Assembly: GCA_001303245.1 (NCBI GenBank)
Contig: LJNS01000016.1
Span: 1 to 47,778 of the forward strand
Origin: Gammaproteobacteria bacterium SG8_30
GTDB taxonomy: Bacteria > Pseudomonadota > Gammaproteobacteria > Steroidobacterales > Steroidobacteraceae
DNA length: 47,778 bases
Reading direction: 5' to 3'
Position 1 is the first letter of the stretch. Each line of letters begins with the position of its first letter. The translations under genes and the position numbers were made by a program. Of this stretch, positions 29,382 to 41,732 are shown in pieces. The notes below the pieces were generated by a model. That model had not been told where the DNA came from. It did no database searches and saw only the letters and a list, made by a program, of their open reading frames with translations.

Positions 29382-30811
29382 AAGCCAAAATGGGACGCCG
29401 CATCACCGACCGGATGCGCCGCATCCATCGGATCCACTTCGTCGGAATCGGCGGTGCGGGCATGGGCGGTATCGCCGAGGTGCTCCTCAACCTCGGGTAC
29501 GACGTGCAGGGATCCGATCTCCGGGCGAACGCCGTCACCGCGCATCTCGAGCGGCTCGGTGCCCGCATTCACATCGGTCATGCCGCCGCGAACGTGACCG
29601 GTGCGGACGTCGTGGTCGTGTCCACGGCGATCGCCGTGGACAACCCGGAGCTGGAGGCGGCGCGCGAGGCGCGGCTGCCCGTGGTCCAGCGTGCGGAGAT
29701 GCTCGCGGAGCTGATGCGCTTCCGCCAGGGCGTGGCGGTGGCCGGCACGCACGGCAAGACGACCACGACGAGCCTGGTGGCGAGCCTGCTGGCCGCCGGC
29801 GGCCTGGACCCGACCTTCGTCATCGGCGGCCAGCTGAAGAGCGCCGGCAGCAACGCGCGTCTCGGCGCCGGCCGCGTCCTCGTGGCGGAGGCGGACGAGA
29901 GCGACGCGTCGTTCCTGCACCTGCAGCCGGTGATTGCGGTGGTGACCAACATCGACAACGACCACCTCGCGGCCTATGGCGGGGACTTCGAGCGGCTCAA
30001 GCAGGGCTTCGTCGAGTTCCTGCACAACCTGCCCTTCTGGGGGCTCGCCGTGCTGTGCGCCGACGACGCCAATCTCCGCAGCCTGTTCGAGCAGGTCGCC
30101 CGCCCCATGCTGACCTACGGCATCGGCGAGGGCGCGGACGTCAGGGCCGTCAACATCCGGCGGGCCGGGCTGCGCTCGGAGTTCGACGTGCTGCGGGCGG
30201 GCCGGGAGGCGCTCACCGTGGCCGTCAACCTGCCGGGCATCCACAACGTGCGCAACGCGCTCGCGGCGATCGCCGTCGCGACCGATCTCGAAGTGAGCGA
30301 CGAGGCGATCCGCGAGGCTTTGTCCGGTTTCGCGGGCATCGGACGCCGGCTCGAGCGCGTCGGCGAGGTGCAGACCGCCCGCGGACGGATCGAGATCGTC
30401 GACGACTACGGGCACCACCCGACGGAGATCGCGGCCACCGTCGACGCCGTCCGGCAGGGCTGGCCGGGCCGCCGGCTGGTGCTGGTTTTCCAGCCGCATC
30501 GCTATACGCGGACGCACGACCTCATAGACGACTTCGGGCAGGTGCTCTCCGAGGCGGACGTGCTCCTGGTCGGCGAGGTCTATCCCGCCGGCGAGAAGCC
30601 GATCGCCAACGCCGACGGCCGGGCGGTGTGCAAGGCAGTGCGGTCGCGTGGTCGGGTCGAGCCGATCTTCGTCGAGAAGCTGCAGTCGCTGGCAGAGGTG
30701 CTCGACGGGGTCATCGAGGACGGGGACCTCGTCCTGACGATGGGGGCCGGCAACATCAGCGCCGTCGCTCACGAGCTGCCGTCGCGGCTGGCGGTAGGAG
30801 GGCAGGCATGA
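29378..30811 (+). CDS. murC: UDP-N-acetylmuramate--L-alanine ligase MurC
   Basis: [58 protein letters not shown]. Confidence 0.97.
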   Translation: MKAKMGRRITDRMRRIHRIHFVGIGGAGMGGIAEVLLNLGYDVQGSDLRANAVTAHLERLGARIHIGHAAANVTGADVVVVSTAIAVDNPELEAAREARLPVVQRAEMLAELMRFRQGVAVAGTHGKTTTTSLVASLLAAGGLDPTFVIGGQLKSAGSNARLGAGRVLVAEADESDASFLHLQPVIAVVTNIDNDHLAAYGGDFERLKQGFVEFLHNLPFWGLAVLCADDANLRSLFEQVARPMLTYGIGEGADVRAVNIRRAGLRSEFDVLRAGREALTVAVNLPGIHNVRNALAAIAVATDLEVSDEAIREALSGFAGIGRRLERVGEVQTARGRIEIVDDYGHHPTEIAATVDAVRQGWPGRRLVLVFQPHRYTRTHDLIDDFGQVLSEADVLLVGEVYPAGEKPIANADGRAVCKAVRSRGRVEPIFVEKLQSLAEVLDGVIEDGDLVLTMGAGNISAVAHELPSRLAVGGQA

Positions 30812-31707
30812 GCCGCCTCGTCCTGCCTGCCGAGCTCGAGCCGCGCGTGCACCGGGACGAGCCGATGTCGCGCCACACCTCCTGGCACGTGGGCGGGCCG
30901 GCCGATGCCTGGTTCGTGCCGCGGGACGTCCGCGACCTCTCGTGGTTCCTGTCGCAGCTGCCGGCGGCAGTGCCGGTGACCTGGGTGGGTCTCGGCAGCA
31001 ACCTGCTGGTGCGCGACGGCGGCATCCGCGGAGTCGTCGTCTGCCCGCACGGCGCCTTGAACTCGCTCGAGCGCCTCGATGCGACGCACGTGCGGGCCCA
31101 GGCGGGCGTGGCCTGCGCTCGCATCGGACGCCAGTGCGTCCGGTGGGGGATCGGGCCGGCGGAGTTCTTCGCCGGCATTCCGGGCACGCTCGGGGGCGCC
31201 CTCGCGATGAATGCCGGCGCGTGGGGAGGAGAGACCTGGCGGTGCGTGGTCGAGGTGGAGACCATCGACCGCGCAGGTGTGCGTCGCAGGCGGCCTGCCT
31301 CCGAGTACGAGGTGGGCTACCGTCGCGTCGTCGCGCCGGTCCCGGGGGAGTGGTTCCTCGCGGCGACGCTCGTGTTCGAGGCCAGGCCCGACGCCAGCCA
31401 GGAATCCATCCGGGCACTGCTCGAGCGGCGGCTGGAGAGCCAGCCGATCGGCGAGTGGAGCTGCGGATCGGTGTTCACCAACCCGCCCGGCGATCACGCC
31501 GCGCGGCTGATCGAGTCCGCGGGCCTCAAGGGCTACTGCGTCGGCGGCGCTGCGGTGTCGACCAAGCACGCCAACTTCATCGTCAACCGGGGATCCGCCA
31601 CGGCGGCGGACCTCGAGGCCGTGATCACGCACGTCCAGCAGACCGTCGAGCGCCTGCACGGCGTCCGCTTGCGCCCCGAGGTCCGGGTCGTTGGAGAAGC
31701 CGCATGA
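30808..31707 (+). CDS. murB: UDP-N-acetylmuramate dehydrogenase MurB
   Basis: [11 protein letters not shown]-like [67 protein letters not shown]. Confidence 0.97.
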   Translation: MSRLVLPAELEPRVHRDEPMSRHTSWHVGGPADAWFVPRDVRDLSWFLSQLPAAVPVTWVGLGSNLLVRDGGIRGVVVCPHGALNSLERLDATHVRAQAGVACARIGRQCVRWGIGPAEFFAGIPGTLGGALAMNAGAWGGETWRCVVEVETIDRAGVRRRRPASEYEVGYRRVVAPVPGEWFLAATLVFEARPDASQESIRALLERRLESQPIGEWSCGSVFTNPPGDHAARLIESAGLKGYCVGGAAVSTKHANFIVNRGSATAADLEAVITHVQQTVERLHGVRLRPEVRVVGEAA

Positions 31708-32672
31708 GCCTCTTGAGGTCCACGGGGGTCGAGTTCCGTCGCGTCGAGTCTGCGCGCGAGTTCGGCAAGGTCGCGGTGCTGCTCGGCGGACGCTCCAGCG
31801 AGCGCGAGGTGTCGCTGATGAGCGGCAAGGCCGTACTCGAGGCCCTGCTTGCGCGGGGAGTCGATGCCCACGCCTTCGATCCCGCGGAGCTGCCGCTCGC
31901 TTCGCTGCTGTCGGAGAGCTTCGACCGCGCCTGGATCGCGCTGCACGGACCGGGTGGCGAGGACGGCGCGCTGCAGGGAGCGCTCGAGTGGCTCGGCATC
32001 CCCTACACCGGCAGCGGCGTGCTGGGGTCGGCGATCGGCATGGACAAGCTGCGCACGAAGCAGCTCGCGCTGGCCAATGGCATAGCGACCCCGCCGTATC
32101 GCGTGCTGCGCGGCGCCGACGACTGCCGGGTCGCGGCCGAGGAGCTCGGCCTGCCGCTGGCGGTCAAGCCGGCGACCCAGGGCTCGAGCGTCGGCATGTC
32201 GAAGGTCGAGAAAGCGGAGGACCTGCCGGCGGCCTGGCGCGCCGCGTCGGCGCTCGATCCCGTGGTGATTGCGGAGCCCTGGATCAGCGGCCGGGAGCTG
32301 ACGGTACCCGTGCTCCAGTCAGAGGCACTGCCCGCCATCCGCATCGAGACGCCCCGGACCTTCTACGACTACCAGGCCAAGTACTTCGCCGACGACACCC
32401 GCTACCACATTCCCTGCGGGCTCGACCAGCCGGCGGAGACTGCGCTGCGGCATGCGGCGCTGTCCGCCTTCCGCGCGGCCGGTGCCCAGGGCTGGGGCCG
32501 GGTCGACTTCATGATGGCCGAGGACGGCATTCCGCTGCTGCTCGAGATCAACACCGTGCCGGGCATGACGGGCCACAGCCTCGTGCCCATGTCGGCGCGC
32601 GCGGTCGGTATCGACTTCGAGGAGCTGGTCTGGCGCGTGCTCGAGACGAGCTTCGCGCGCGAGACCGCCTGA
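31704..32672 (+). CDS. ddlB: D-alanine--D-alanine ligase
   Basis: VAVLLGGRSSEREVSLMSGKAVLEAL, YTGSGVLGSAIGMDKLRTKQLA, LLEINTVPGMTGHSLVPMSARAVGI. Confidence 0.97.
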   Translation: MSLLRSTGVEFRRVESAREFGKVAVLLGGRSSEREVSLMSGKAVLEALLARGVDAHAFDPAELPLASLLSESFDRAWIALHGPGGEDGALQGALEWLGIPYTGSGVLGSAIGMDKLRTKQLALANGIATPPYRVLRGADDCRVAAEELGLPLAVKPATQGSSVGMSKVEKAEDLPAAWRAASALDPVVIAEPWISGRELTVPVLQSEALPAIRIETPRTFYDYQAKYFADDTRYHIPCGLDQPAETALRHAALSAFRAAGAQGWGRVDFMMAEDGIPLLLEINTVPGMTGHSLVPMSARAVGIDFEELVWRVLETSFARETA

Positions 32673-32679
32673 GGAACCG

Positions 32680-33501
32680 GTGAACATGAGCCTCCTGCGC
32701 AGGAAGAACCGACGCCGCAAGGCGAGCCGCCGCCGGCCGGAGTTGCCGTCGATCGACTGGGCCGCGCTCTTGCGCTGGGCTGCGGCGCTGGCTTCGGTGG
32801 CGGCGCTCGCCTGGCTGGTCGCCGCCGGACTCGACCAGCCCGTGCGGCGTGTCGTGCTGGAAGGGTCGTTCCAGCGCGTCGCCACCGTGGAGGTCGAACA
32901 GCTGCTGCGCGCGCGCCTGCGCGGCGGCTTCGTGACCGCGAACCTGGACGAGCTGCGCGAGGCGATCGAGGCGCTTGCGTGGGTCGACCGGGCCCGCGTG
33001 CAGCGTCGCTGGCCCGACGCCATCGCCGTCGAGGTGGTCGAGCAGCTGCCGGCGGCCCGCTGGGGGGACGACGGCCTGCTCAATACCCGCGGCGAGCTGT
33101 TCGTCACCGGAGCCCGCCACCCGCCGCCCGAGCTGCCTCGGCTGGACGGTCCGCCCGGAACGGAGACGCTGGTCGCGCAGCGCTATCTGGCCATCCAGGG
33201 ACGGCTGCTCGACCAGGGCCTGCGGCTGGCCGCGCTGCGTCTCGACCCGCGCGGCGCCTGGGAGATGGACCTGACCAACGGCGTGACCGTGCGGCTCGGT
33301 CGCAACAGCGTCGACCTGCGCATGGACCGCTTCATCCGCGTCGCCTCGCAGGTGATCGCGGGCCGCGCAGCCGACATCGCGCACGTCGACATGCGCTACT
33401 CCAACGGATTCTCGATCGGGTGGCGGCCGGGCGTGGACCCCGCTCCGGACCGCGCCGCCGCCACCACGCCACAGCCTGGAGACCCGGACAAAGATGCCTA
33501 A
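32680..33501 (+). CDS. ftsQ: Cell division protein FtsQ
   Basis: Basic N-terminus, one TM helix, POTRA-like region (VRRVVLEGSFQRVATVEVEQLLR), ALAWVDRARVQRRWPDAIAVEVVEQLPAARWGDDGLLNTRGELF; between ddl and ftsA. GTG at 32680 or ATG at 32686. Confidence 0.94.
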   Translation: MNMSLLRRKNRRRKASRRRPELPSIDWAALLRWAAALASVAALAWLVAAGLDQPVRRVVLEGSFQRVATVEVEQLLRARLRGGFVTANLDELREAIEALAWVDRARVQRRWPDAIAVEVVEQLPAARWGDDGLLNTRGELFVTGARHPPPELPRLDGPPGTETLVAQRYLAIQGRLLDQGLRLAALRLDPRGAWEMDLTNGVTVRLGRNSVDLRMDRFIRVASQVIAGRAADIAHVDMRYSNGFSIGWRPGVDPAPDRAAATTPQPGDPDKDA

Positions 33502-34729
33502 GCGCACGGATCGCAGCCTGATCGTCGGGCTCGACATCGGCACGTCGAAGGTCGTCGCCATGGTGGGCGAGATGCACGCCGACGGCACGCTCGAGGTGAT
33601 CGGCCTCGGCTCGCATCCTTCCCGGGGCCTCAAGAAGGGCGTGGTCGTCAACATCGACTCCACGGTGCAGTCCATCCAGCGCGCGGTCGAGGAGGCCGAG
33701 CTGATGGCCGGCGTGGAGATCCGCTCCGTCTACACCGGGATCGCGGGCAGCCACGTTCGCAGCCTCAATTCCCACGGCATCGTGGCCATCAAGGACAAGG
33801 AGGTCACGAGCGGCGATGTGGCGCGCGTCATGGACGCCGCGCAGGCGGTCGCCATTCCGGCGGACCAGAAGATCCTGCACGTTCTGCCGCAGGAATTCAT
33901 CATCGACGGCCAGGAGGGCATCCGCGAGCCGATCAGCATGTCGGGCGTGCGCCTCGAGGCGCGCGTGCACATCGTGACGGGCGCGGACAGTGCCGCACAG
34001 AACATCGTCAAGTGCGTGCAGCGCTGCGGGCTCGAGGTCGAGGACATCGTGCTCGAGCAGCTCGCCTCCAGCTTCGCGGTGCTGACCGAGGACGAGAAGG
34101 AGCTCGGCGCCTGCCTGGTCGACGTCGGCGGCGGGACCACCGACATCGCGGTCTTCTCGGGCGGAGCGATTCGCCATACCGCGGTGATTCCGATCGCCGG
34201 CGACCAGGTCACCAACGACATCGCGGTGTCGATGCGCACTCCGACGCCGTACGCCGAGGAGATCAAGATCCGCTACGCCTGCGCGCTGTCGCAGTTGGCG
34301 AACCCCGACGAGACCATCGAGGTGCCGAGCGTCGGTGACCGCCCGCCGCGGCGACTAGCGAGACAGACGCTCGCCGAGATCGTCGAGCCGCGCTACGAGG
34401 AGCTGTTCACGCTGATCCGGGACGAACTGCGCCGGTCGGGGTTCGAGGAGGCGATCGCCGCCGGCGTCGTGCTCACGGGTGGCAGCGCCAAGATGGAAGG
34501 TGCGGTCGAGCTGGCCGAGGAAATCTTCCACATGCCGGTGCGCCTCGGCGTGCCGCACGGCGTGACCGGACTCGCCGACGTCGTGCGCAATCCGATCCAC
34601 GCGACCGGGACGGGACTGCTGATCTACGGCAGGGCGAACGCGATGCAGCACGCGCCGGCCAAGGTCGTGGGCGATGGAATGAAGACGGTCGTGGACCGCA
34701 TGAAGTCGTGGTTCCAGGGCTACTTCTGA
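33494..34729 (+). CDS. ftsA: Cell division protein FtsA
   Basis: LIVGLDIGTSKVVAMVGEM, CLVDVGGGTTDIAVFSGGAIRHT, VVLTGGSAKMEG; C-terminal amphipathic MKSWFQGYF. Confidence 0.97.
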   Translation: MPKRTDRSLIVGLDIGTSKVVAMVGEMHADGTLEVIGLGSHPSRGLKKGVVVNIDSTVQSIQRAVEEAELMAGVEIRSVYTGIAGSHVRSLNSHGIVAIKDKEVTSGDVARVMDAAQAVAIPADQKILHVLPQEFIIDGQEGIREPISMSGVRLEARVHIVTGADSAAQNIVKCVQRCGLEVEDIVLEQLASSFAVLTEDEKELGACLVDVGGGTTDIAVFSGGAIRHTAVIPIAGDQVTNDIAVSMRTPTPYAEEIKIRYACALSQLANPDETIEVPSVGDRPPRRLARQTLAEIVEPRYEELFTLIRDELRRSGFEEAIAAGVVLTGGSAKMEGAVELAEEIFHMPVRLGVPHGVTGLADVVRNPIHATGTGLLIYGRANAMQHAPAKVVGDGMKTVVDRMKSWFQGYF

Positions 34730-34795
34730 GGGCAGGAAAGGACGGGGGCTCGCGCCCCGCAACGAAGCACGGTCAACCGCGGAGGAGATGACCAT

Positions 34796-35995
34796 ATGTT
34801 CGAACTGATGGACTCGTACAGCCAGAGCGCTGTCATCAAGGTGCTCGGGGTCGGCGGCGGCGGGGGCAACGCCGTCTCGCACATGTCCCAGAGCGGGATC
34901 GAGGGCGTCGACTTCATCTGCGTCAATACCGACGCGCAGGCGCTCAAGCACTCCAAGGTGAAGACGGCGCTGCAGATCGGCTGCAACATCACCAAGGGAC
35001 TCGGCGCAGGCGCCAACCCCGAGGTCGGGCGCCAGGCCGCGATGGAGGATCGCGACCGCATCATCGAGCTCATCGAGGGCTGCGATATGCTGTTCGTGAC
35101 CGCCGGAATGGGCGGCGGCACCGGGACGGGTGCCGCGCCGGTCGTGGCTCAGATCGCCAGGGAACTCAACATCCTGACCGTCGCCGTCGTGACAAGGCCG
35201 TTCGCGATGGAGGGCGTCAAGCGGTCCACCATCGCCGACAACGGCATCGCGGAGCTCGCCAAGTACGTCGACTCGCTGATCACGATCCCCAACCAGAAGC
35301 TGCTCTCGGTGCTCGGGGGCTCGACCACGCTGCTCGATGCCTTCCGCCAGGCGAACGACGTGCTGCAGGGCGCGGTACAGGGCATCGCCGAACTCATCAC
35401 CCGCCCGGGTCTGATCAACGTCGACTTCGCCGACGTCCGCACCGTCATGCAGGAGACCGGCGTCGCGATGATGGGAACGGGCTACGGTACTGGCGAGAGC
35501 CGCGCCCGGGTCGCCGCCGAGATGGCGGTCTCGAGCCCGCTGCTCGAGGACATCGACCTCGCCGGAGCGCAGGGCATCCTGGTCAATATCACTTCCGGCC
35601 TCGACCTGGCGATCGGCGAGTTCGAGGAGGTAGGGACCACGGTCAAGCAGTTCGCTGCGGACGACGCGACGGTCGTGGTCGGTACCGTCATCGAGCCGGA
35701 GCTGGAGGGCGAGATCCGGGTAACCGTCGTCGCCACGGGCCTGAATCGTCCGCACGCGCGCGTGGAGGCGCCCCCGGCGACCCAGCAGCCGGCCGCGGCG
35801 AGCCAGGCGCGCCGCAGGCCCGACGTGGCCGTCGTGGGTGGCCGGAGCACTGCCGGCGCCCCCGACTACAGCCGCTTCGACACCCCGTCGGCCGGGCGGA
35901 CCCGGCAGCGCGCGGTGGGCGACGGCCTGCGGCCCGGAATTCCGGACGAGGAGATCCTCGACATTCCGGCGTTCCTGCGGCGGCAGGCGGACTGA
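34796..35995 (+). CDS. ftsZ: Cell division protein FtsZ
   Basis: [17 protein letters not shown], tubulin signature [12 protein letters not shown]-terminal conserved peptide [15 protein letters not shown]. Confidence 0.98.
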   Translation: MFELMDSYSQSAVIKVLGVGGGGGNAVSHMSQSGIEGVDFICVNTDAQALKHSKVKTALQIGCNITKGLGAGANPEVGRQAAMEDRDRIIELIEGCDMLFVTAGMGGGTGTGAAPVVAQIARELNILTVAVVTRPFAMEGVKRSTIADNGIAELAKYVDSLITIPNQKLLSVLGGSTTLLDAFRQANDVLQGAVQGIAELITRPGLINVDFADVRTVMQETGVAMMGTGYGTGESRARVAAEMAVSSPLLEDIDLAGAQGILVNITSGLDLAIGEFEEVGTTVKQFAADDATVVVGTVIEPELEGEIRVTVVATGLNRPHARVEAPPATQQPAAASQARRRPDVAVVGGRSTAGAPDYSRFDTPSAGRTRQRAVGDGLRPGIPDEEILDIPAFLRRQAD

Positions 35996-36071
35996 ACCGG
36001 TGCTGCGGCGGGACCGGGGCCCGGACGGAATGCGCCACGCGAGGGCGCAGCTCCGGGCGGCGCGGGCTGTC

Positions 36072-36119
36072 CGGAGGCGATCCCCGCCCGGTCCGTGGGG
36101 GCCGGACGACTCGCCTCCG
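36072..36119. other. Nested inverted repeat in ftsZ-lpxC intergenic region (stem-loop 1)
   Basis: CGGAGGCGA (36072-36080) perfectly complementary to TCGCCTCCG (36111-36119), with inner GTCCG/CGGAC pairing. Confidence 0.6.
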
Positions 36120-36158
36120 CAAGGATCGTCCTCGTCGGGGCACCGGTCAGAAGCGCCT

Positions 36159-36199
36159 CCGTCCCGGTTGGCCTCTCCTCCGCTGGCCAGCCGGGACGG
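36159..36199. other. Long stem-loop 2 upstream of lpxC
   Basis: CCGTCCCGGTTGGCC (36159-36173) pairs with GGCCAGCCGGGACGG (36185-36199): 14 of 15 Watson-Crick, one U.G, 11-nt loop. Confidence 0.7.
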
Positions 36200-36297
36200 G
36201 GACCCCGCCCTGTGCTAACCTAAACGGTCGTGCCGACGCCGCGTCCGACAGTTGGACGAGCCCGGCCCGCGCGGGGTGCGCCACAAAGGACGCCAGG

Positions 36298-37212
36298 TTG
36301 AAGCAACGGACTCTCAAGAATTCCATCCGCGCAAGCGGAGTGGGGTTGCACACGGGCAAGAAGGTGCTGCTGGTCCTGAGACCCGCGCCCGAGAACGTGG
36401 GCATCGTCTTTCGTCGCACGGATCTCGCCGAGCCGGTCGACATTCCCGCCCGGGCGACGAACGTCACCGACACCATGCTCGGCACGACGCTCGCCCGCGG
36501 CCGGGACAGCGTATCGACGGTGGAGCACCTCCTGTCCGCCCTGGCCGGTCTCGGCATCGACAACGCGTTCATCGAGCTCTCGGGCCCGGAAGTGCCGATC
36601 ATGGACGGCAGCGCCGGCCCGTTCGTCTTTCTCGTCCAGTCTGCGGGCATCGAGGAGCAGCGGGTTGCGAAGCGCTTCGTGCGCATCCGCAAGCCGGTGG
36701 TGGTGCAGGACGGCGACAAGTGGGCACGGTTCGATCCCTACGAGGGCTTCCGCGTGAACTTCGAGATCGAGTTCGAGCACCCGACGTTCCACAGGCACAG
36801 CCGCCGGGCGAGCGTCGACTTCTCGACCACGGCGTTCCTGCGCGAGATCAGCCGGGCGAGGACCTTCGGTTTCATGCGGGACCTCGAGTACCTGCGCTCG
36901 CGCAATCTCGCGCTCGGCGGGACATTCGACAACGCCATCGTCCTCGACGACTACCGGGTCCTCAACGAGGACGGCCTCCGCTACGAGGACGAGTTCGTCA
37001 AGCACAAGATCCTGGACGCCATCGGTGACCTGTACCTGCTGGGCCACAGCCTGATCGGCGAGTTCACCGGGTTCAAGTCGGGTCATGGACTCAACAACAA
37101 GCTGTTGCGGACGCTGCTCGCGGACGCTTCCGCCTGGGAGGAGGTGACGTTCGAGGAGCAGGCGGCTCCCGCGCCGATTTCCTACGTCGAGGCGGCCGCC
37201 GCCGCGGGATGA
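36298..37212 (+). CDS. lpxC: UDP-3-O-acyl-N-acetylglucosamine deacetylase LpxC
   Basis: [94 protein letters not shown] start. Confidence 0.97.
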   Translation: MKQRTLKNSIRASGVGLHTGKKVLLVLRPAPENVGIVFRRTDLAEPVDIPARATNVTDTMLGTTLARGRDSVSTVEHLLSALAGLGIDNAFIELSGPEVPIMDGSAGPFVFLVQSAGIEEQRVAKRFVRIRKPVVVQDGDKWARFDPYEGFRVNFEIEFEHPTFHRHSRRASVDFSTTAFLREISRARTFGFMRDLEYLRSRNLALGGTFDNAIVLDDYRVLNEDGLRYEDEFVKHKILDAIGDLYLLGHSLIGEFTGFKSGHGLNNKLLRTLLADASAWEEVTFEEQAAPAPISYVEAAAAAG

Positions 37213-37245
37213 GCTGCTTGTCCTGACGGAGCTGCCATACCCTCC

Positions 37246-37287
37246 TCACGACTCACGACTCACGACTCACGACTCACGACTCACGAC
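37246..37287. repeat. Tandem repeat (TCACGAC)x6
   Basis: Six perfect consecutive 7-bp units between lpxC and the 3' end of the dciA-like gene. Confidence 0.95.
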
Positions 37288-37627
37288 CGACTGCCCCCCT
37301 CGGCCGCACCCGCGTCACGACCCGATCCAGCTCGATGCCCAGCTCACGCGTCGCCGCTTGCCGCAGCGCGGGCGCGTGGAAGCGTATCCGGGTGGCCCAC
37401 GCTGCCGAGGTCACGAGCAACGTGAGCTGGCCCGACCGCACCGAGGCACCCCACACCTCGCCCGCCAGCTCCGGCGGCAGGCCCCGGCGGACCGTCTGCA
37501 GCGTCCGGTCGGCGGCAGCCGATCCCTGCCGCAGCTTGCCGAGCACGCCGCCGGCGCCGCCCAGCAAGTCACTGACCGAGGTAGGTTTTTCCCGCTTCAC
37601 GGCGACCCAGCCCTGCCCGGAAAACAA
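37274..37627 (-). CDS. dciA: DUF721 / DciA-family protein (putative replicative helicase loader); start uncertain
   Basis: KPTSVSDLLGGAGGVLGKLRQGSAAADRTLQTVRRGLPPELAGEVWGASVRSGQLTLLVTSAAWATRIRFHAPALRQAA; between lpxC and secA. ORF upstream limit 37627; GTG alternatives lie downstream. Confidence 0.82.
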   Translation of the reverse strand: MFSGQGWVAVKREKPTSVSDLLGGAGGVLGKLRQGSAAADRTLQTVRRGLPPELAGEVWGASVRSGQLTLLVTSAAWATRIRFHAPALRQAATRELGIELDRVVTRVRPRGAVGRES

Positions 37628-37694
37628 AAGTGCTTGAACGAAAAGGGAATTTTTGGCATTTTGCCCTCGCCGACGAACCAGAAAACAGGGGATA

Positions 37695-37735
37695 CCGACA
37701 GCCCGCCGGGGATGTCGGCATCTCGCCGTGGCGAG
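37695..37735 (+). promoter_or_regulatory. Two consecutive stem-loops in the leader upstream of the M23 peptidase gene
   Basis: CCGACA(37695-37700)/TGTCGG(37713-37718) with inner CCC/GGG, then CTCGC-CGTG-GCGAG (37722-37735). Confidence 0.5.
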
Positions 37736-37840
37736 CAGGGTGAAGGTTAAGGCAAGGATGTCCTCCGCGTCCCGTCCAACCGGGGCGACCGCTCGTCAGG
37801 CCTTCAGGGAACACAAGCTCGTGCTGAAGAGGGCCTGCCC

Positions 37841-38761
37841 ATGGGCATCAACTCGACTCGACTGACCAGGCGCCTCGCGCGGGTGGACCTGTCGCGGCCC
37901 CGCACCGCAGCCCTGCTTGCAGGAACCTCGCTGATACTCGTGGCCGCTGCCTTTCTTGCCGGGACGGTAGTCGGCTGGAACGAGGCCGAGAAGTCCTCGA
38001 TCGGTCGTCTGGAGGAGCTTTCCGCAGGCCTCGCCGAACAGCGCGAGACAATTGCCGAGGCACGCCGCATGGCGGACGAGCAGGTGAGTGCGCTCGCCGC
38101 CCGGGTGGGGCAGATGCACGCGCGACTGATCCGCCTCGACGCGCTGGGCAAGCGACTCACCGAGGTGGCCAACCTCGATCGCGGCGAGTTCGATTTCGAC
38201 GCAGCCCCGGCGATCGGCGGCCCCGAGGTCGAGGCGTTCGTGGGCGAGGGGCCGACCGTTCCCACCCTCGACGACCTCCTTGCCTCCCTCGACGCCACGA
38301 TCGGCGACCGCAGCCGGCAGCTCGCGGCGCTCGAGACCCTGATCCTGTCGCGGGAACTGGCCCGGCAGCTGGTTCCGGGCGGACGGCCCGTCGAATCCGG
38401 CTACATCTCGTCCTTCTTCGGCCAGCGGGCGGATCCCTTCACGGGCGAGTCGGCCTTCCACGCGGGGCTCGACTTCGCCGGGGCCCCGGGCACGCGGGTG
38501 CTGGCCGTGGCGGACGGTGTAGTGAGCTACGCCGGCCGCGACAAAGGCTACGGCAAGCTGATCGAAATCACGCACGGCGGGGGCTACGTGACGCGCTATG
38601 CCCACAATGCCTCCGTGCTCGTCCAGCCGGGGCAGACGGTCCGCCGCGGCGATGCGATCGCGCTCATGGGCTCCACCGGGCGCTCCACGGGTCCTCACGT
38701 GCACTTCGAGGTGCTGCGCGACGGCCGGCCCGTGAACCCGATGTCCTTCGTCGGCCGCTGA
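37841..38761 (+). CDS. M23 (LytM) family metallopeptidase, single N-terminal TM anchor and coiled coil
   Basis: [41 protein letters not shown]...[20 protein letters not shown]...[24 protein letters not shown]. Confidence 0.94.
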   Translation: MGINSTRLTRRLARVDLSRPRTAALLAGTSLILVAAAFLAGTVVGWNEAEKSSIGRLEELSAGLAEQRETIAEARRMADEQVSALAARVGQMHARLIRLDALGKRLTEVANLDRGEFDFDAAPAIGGPEVEAFVGEGPTVPTLDDLLASLDATIGDRSRQLAALETLILSRELARQLVPGGRPVESGYISSFFGQRADPFTGESAFHAGLDFAGAPGTRVLAVADGVVSYAGRDKGYGKLIEITHGGGYVTRYAHNASVLVQPGQTVRRGDAIALMGSTGRSTGPHVHFEVLRDGRPVNPMSFVGR

Positions 38762-38818
38762 TCCGGAACTTGATTCCGGCGCAGTTGTCCCCAAAGCCCG
38801 TACAATATCGGGTTTTTA

Positions 38819-38835
38819 CCCCGCACCACGCGGGG
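38819..38835 (+). promoter_or_regulatory. Hairpin in secA leader
   Basis: CCCCGC-ACCAC-GCGGGG, 13 nt downstream of TACAAT (38801-38806), upstream of the secA TTG start. Confidence 0.45.
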
Positions 38836-38876
38836 ATCGCGGTTGCCGCCCGCGGGACGCCGGAGGATCGACTCCC

Positions 38877-41711
<2,835 letters not shown>

Positions 41712-41732
41712 TCCAAGAGGGACTCGCAGGGA

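Noticed and set aside
37246-37287. Possible CRISPR or iteron array
   Set aside because: 7-bp contiguous units without spacers; simple tandem repeat.
37841-38761. SecM-like arrest gene upstream of secA
   Set aside because: The ORF is a complete M23 peptidase with its C-terminal domain intact and no apparent arrest motif.
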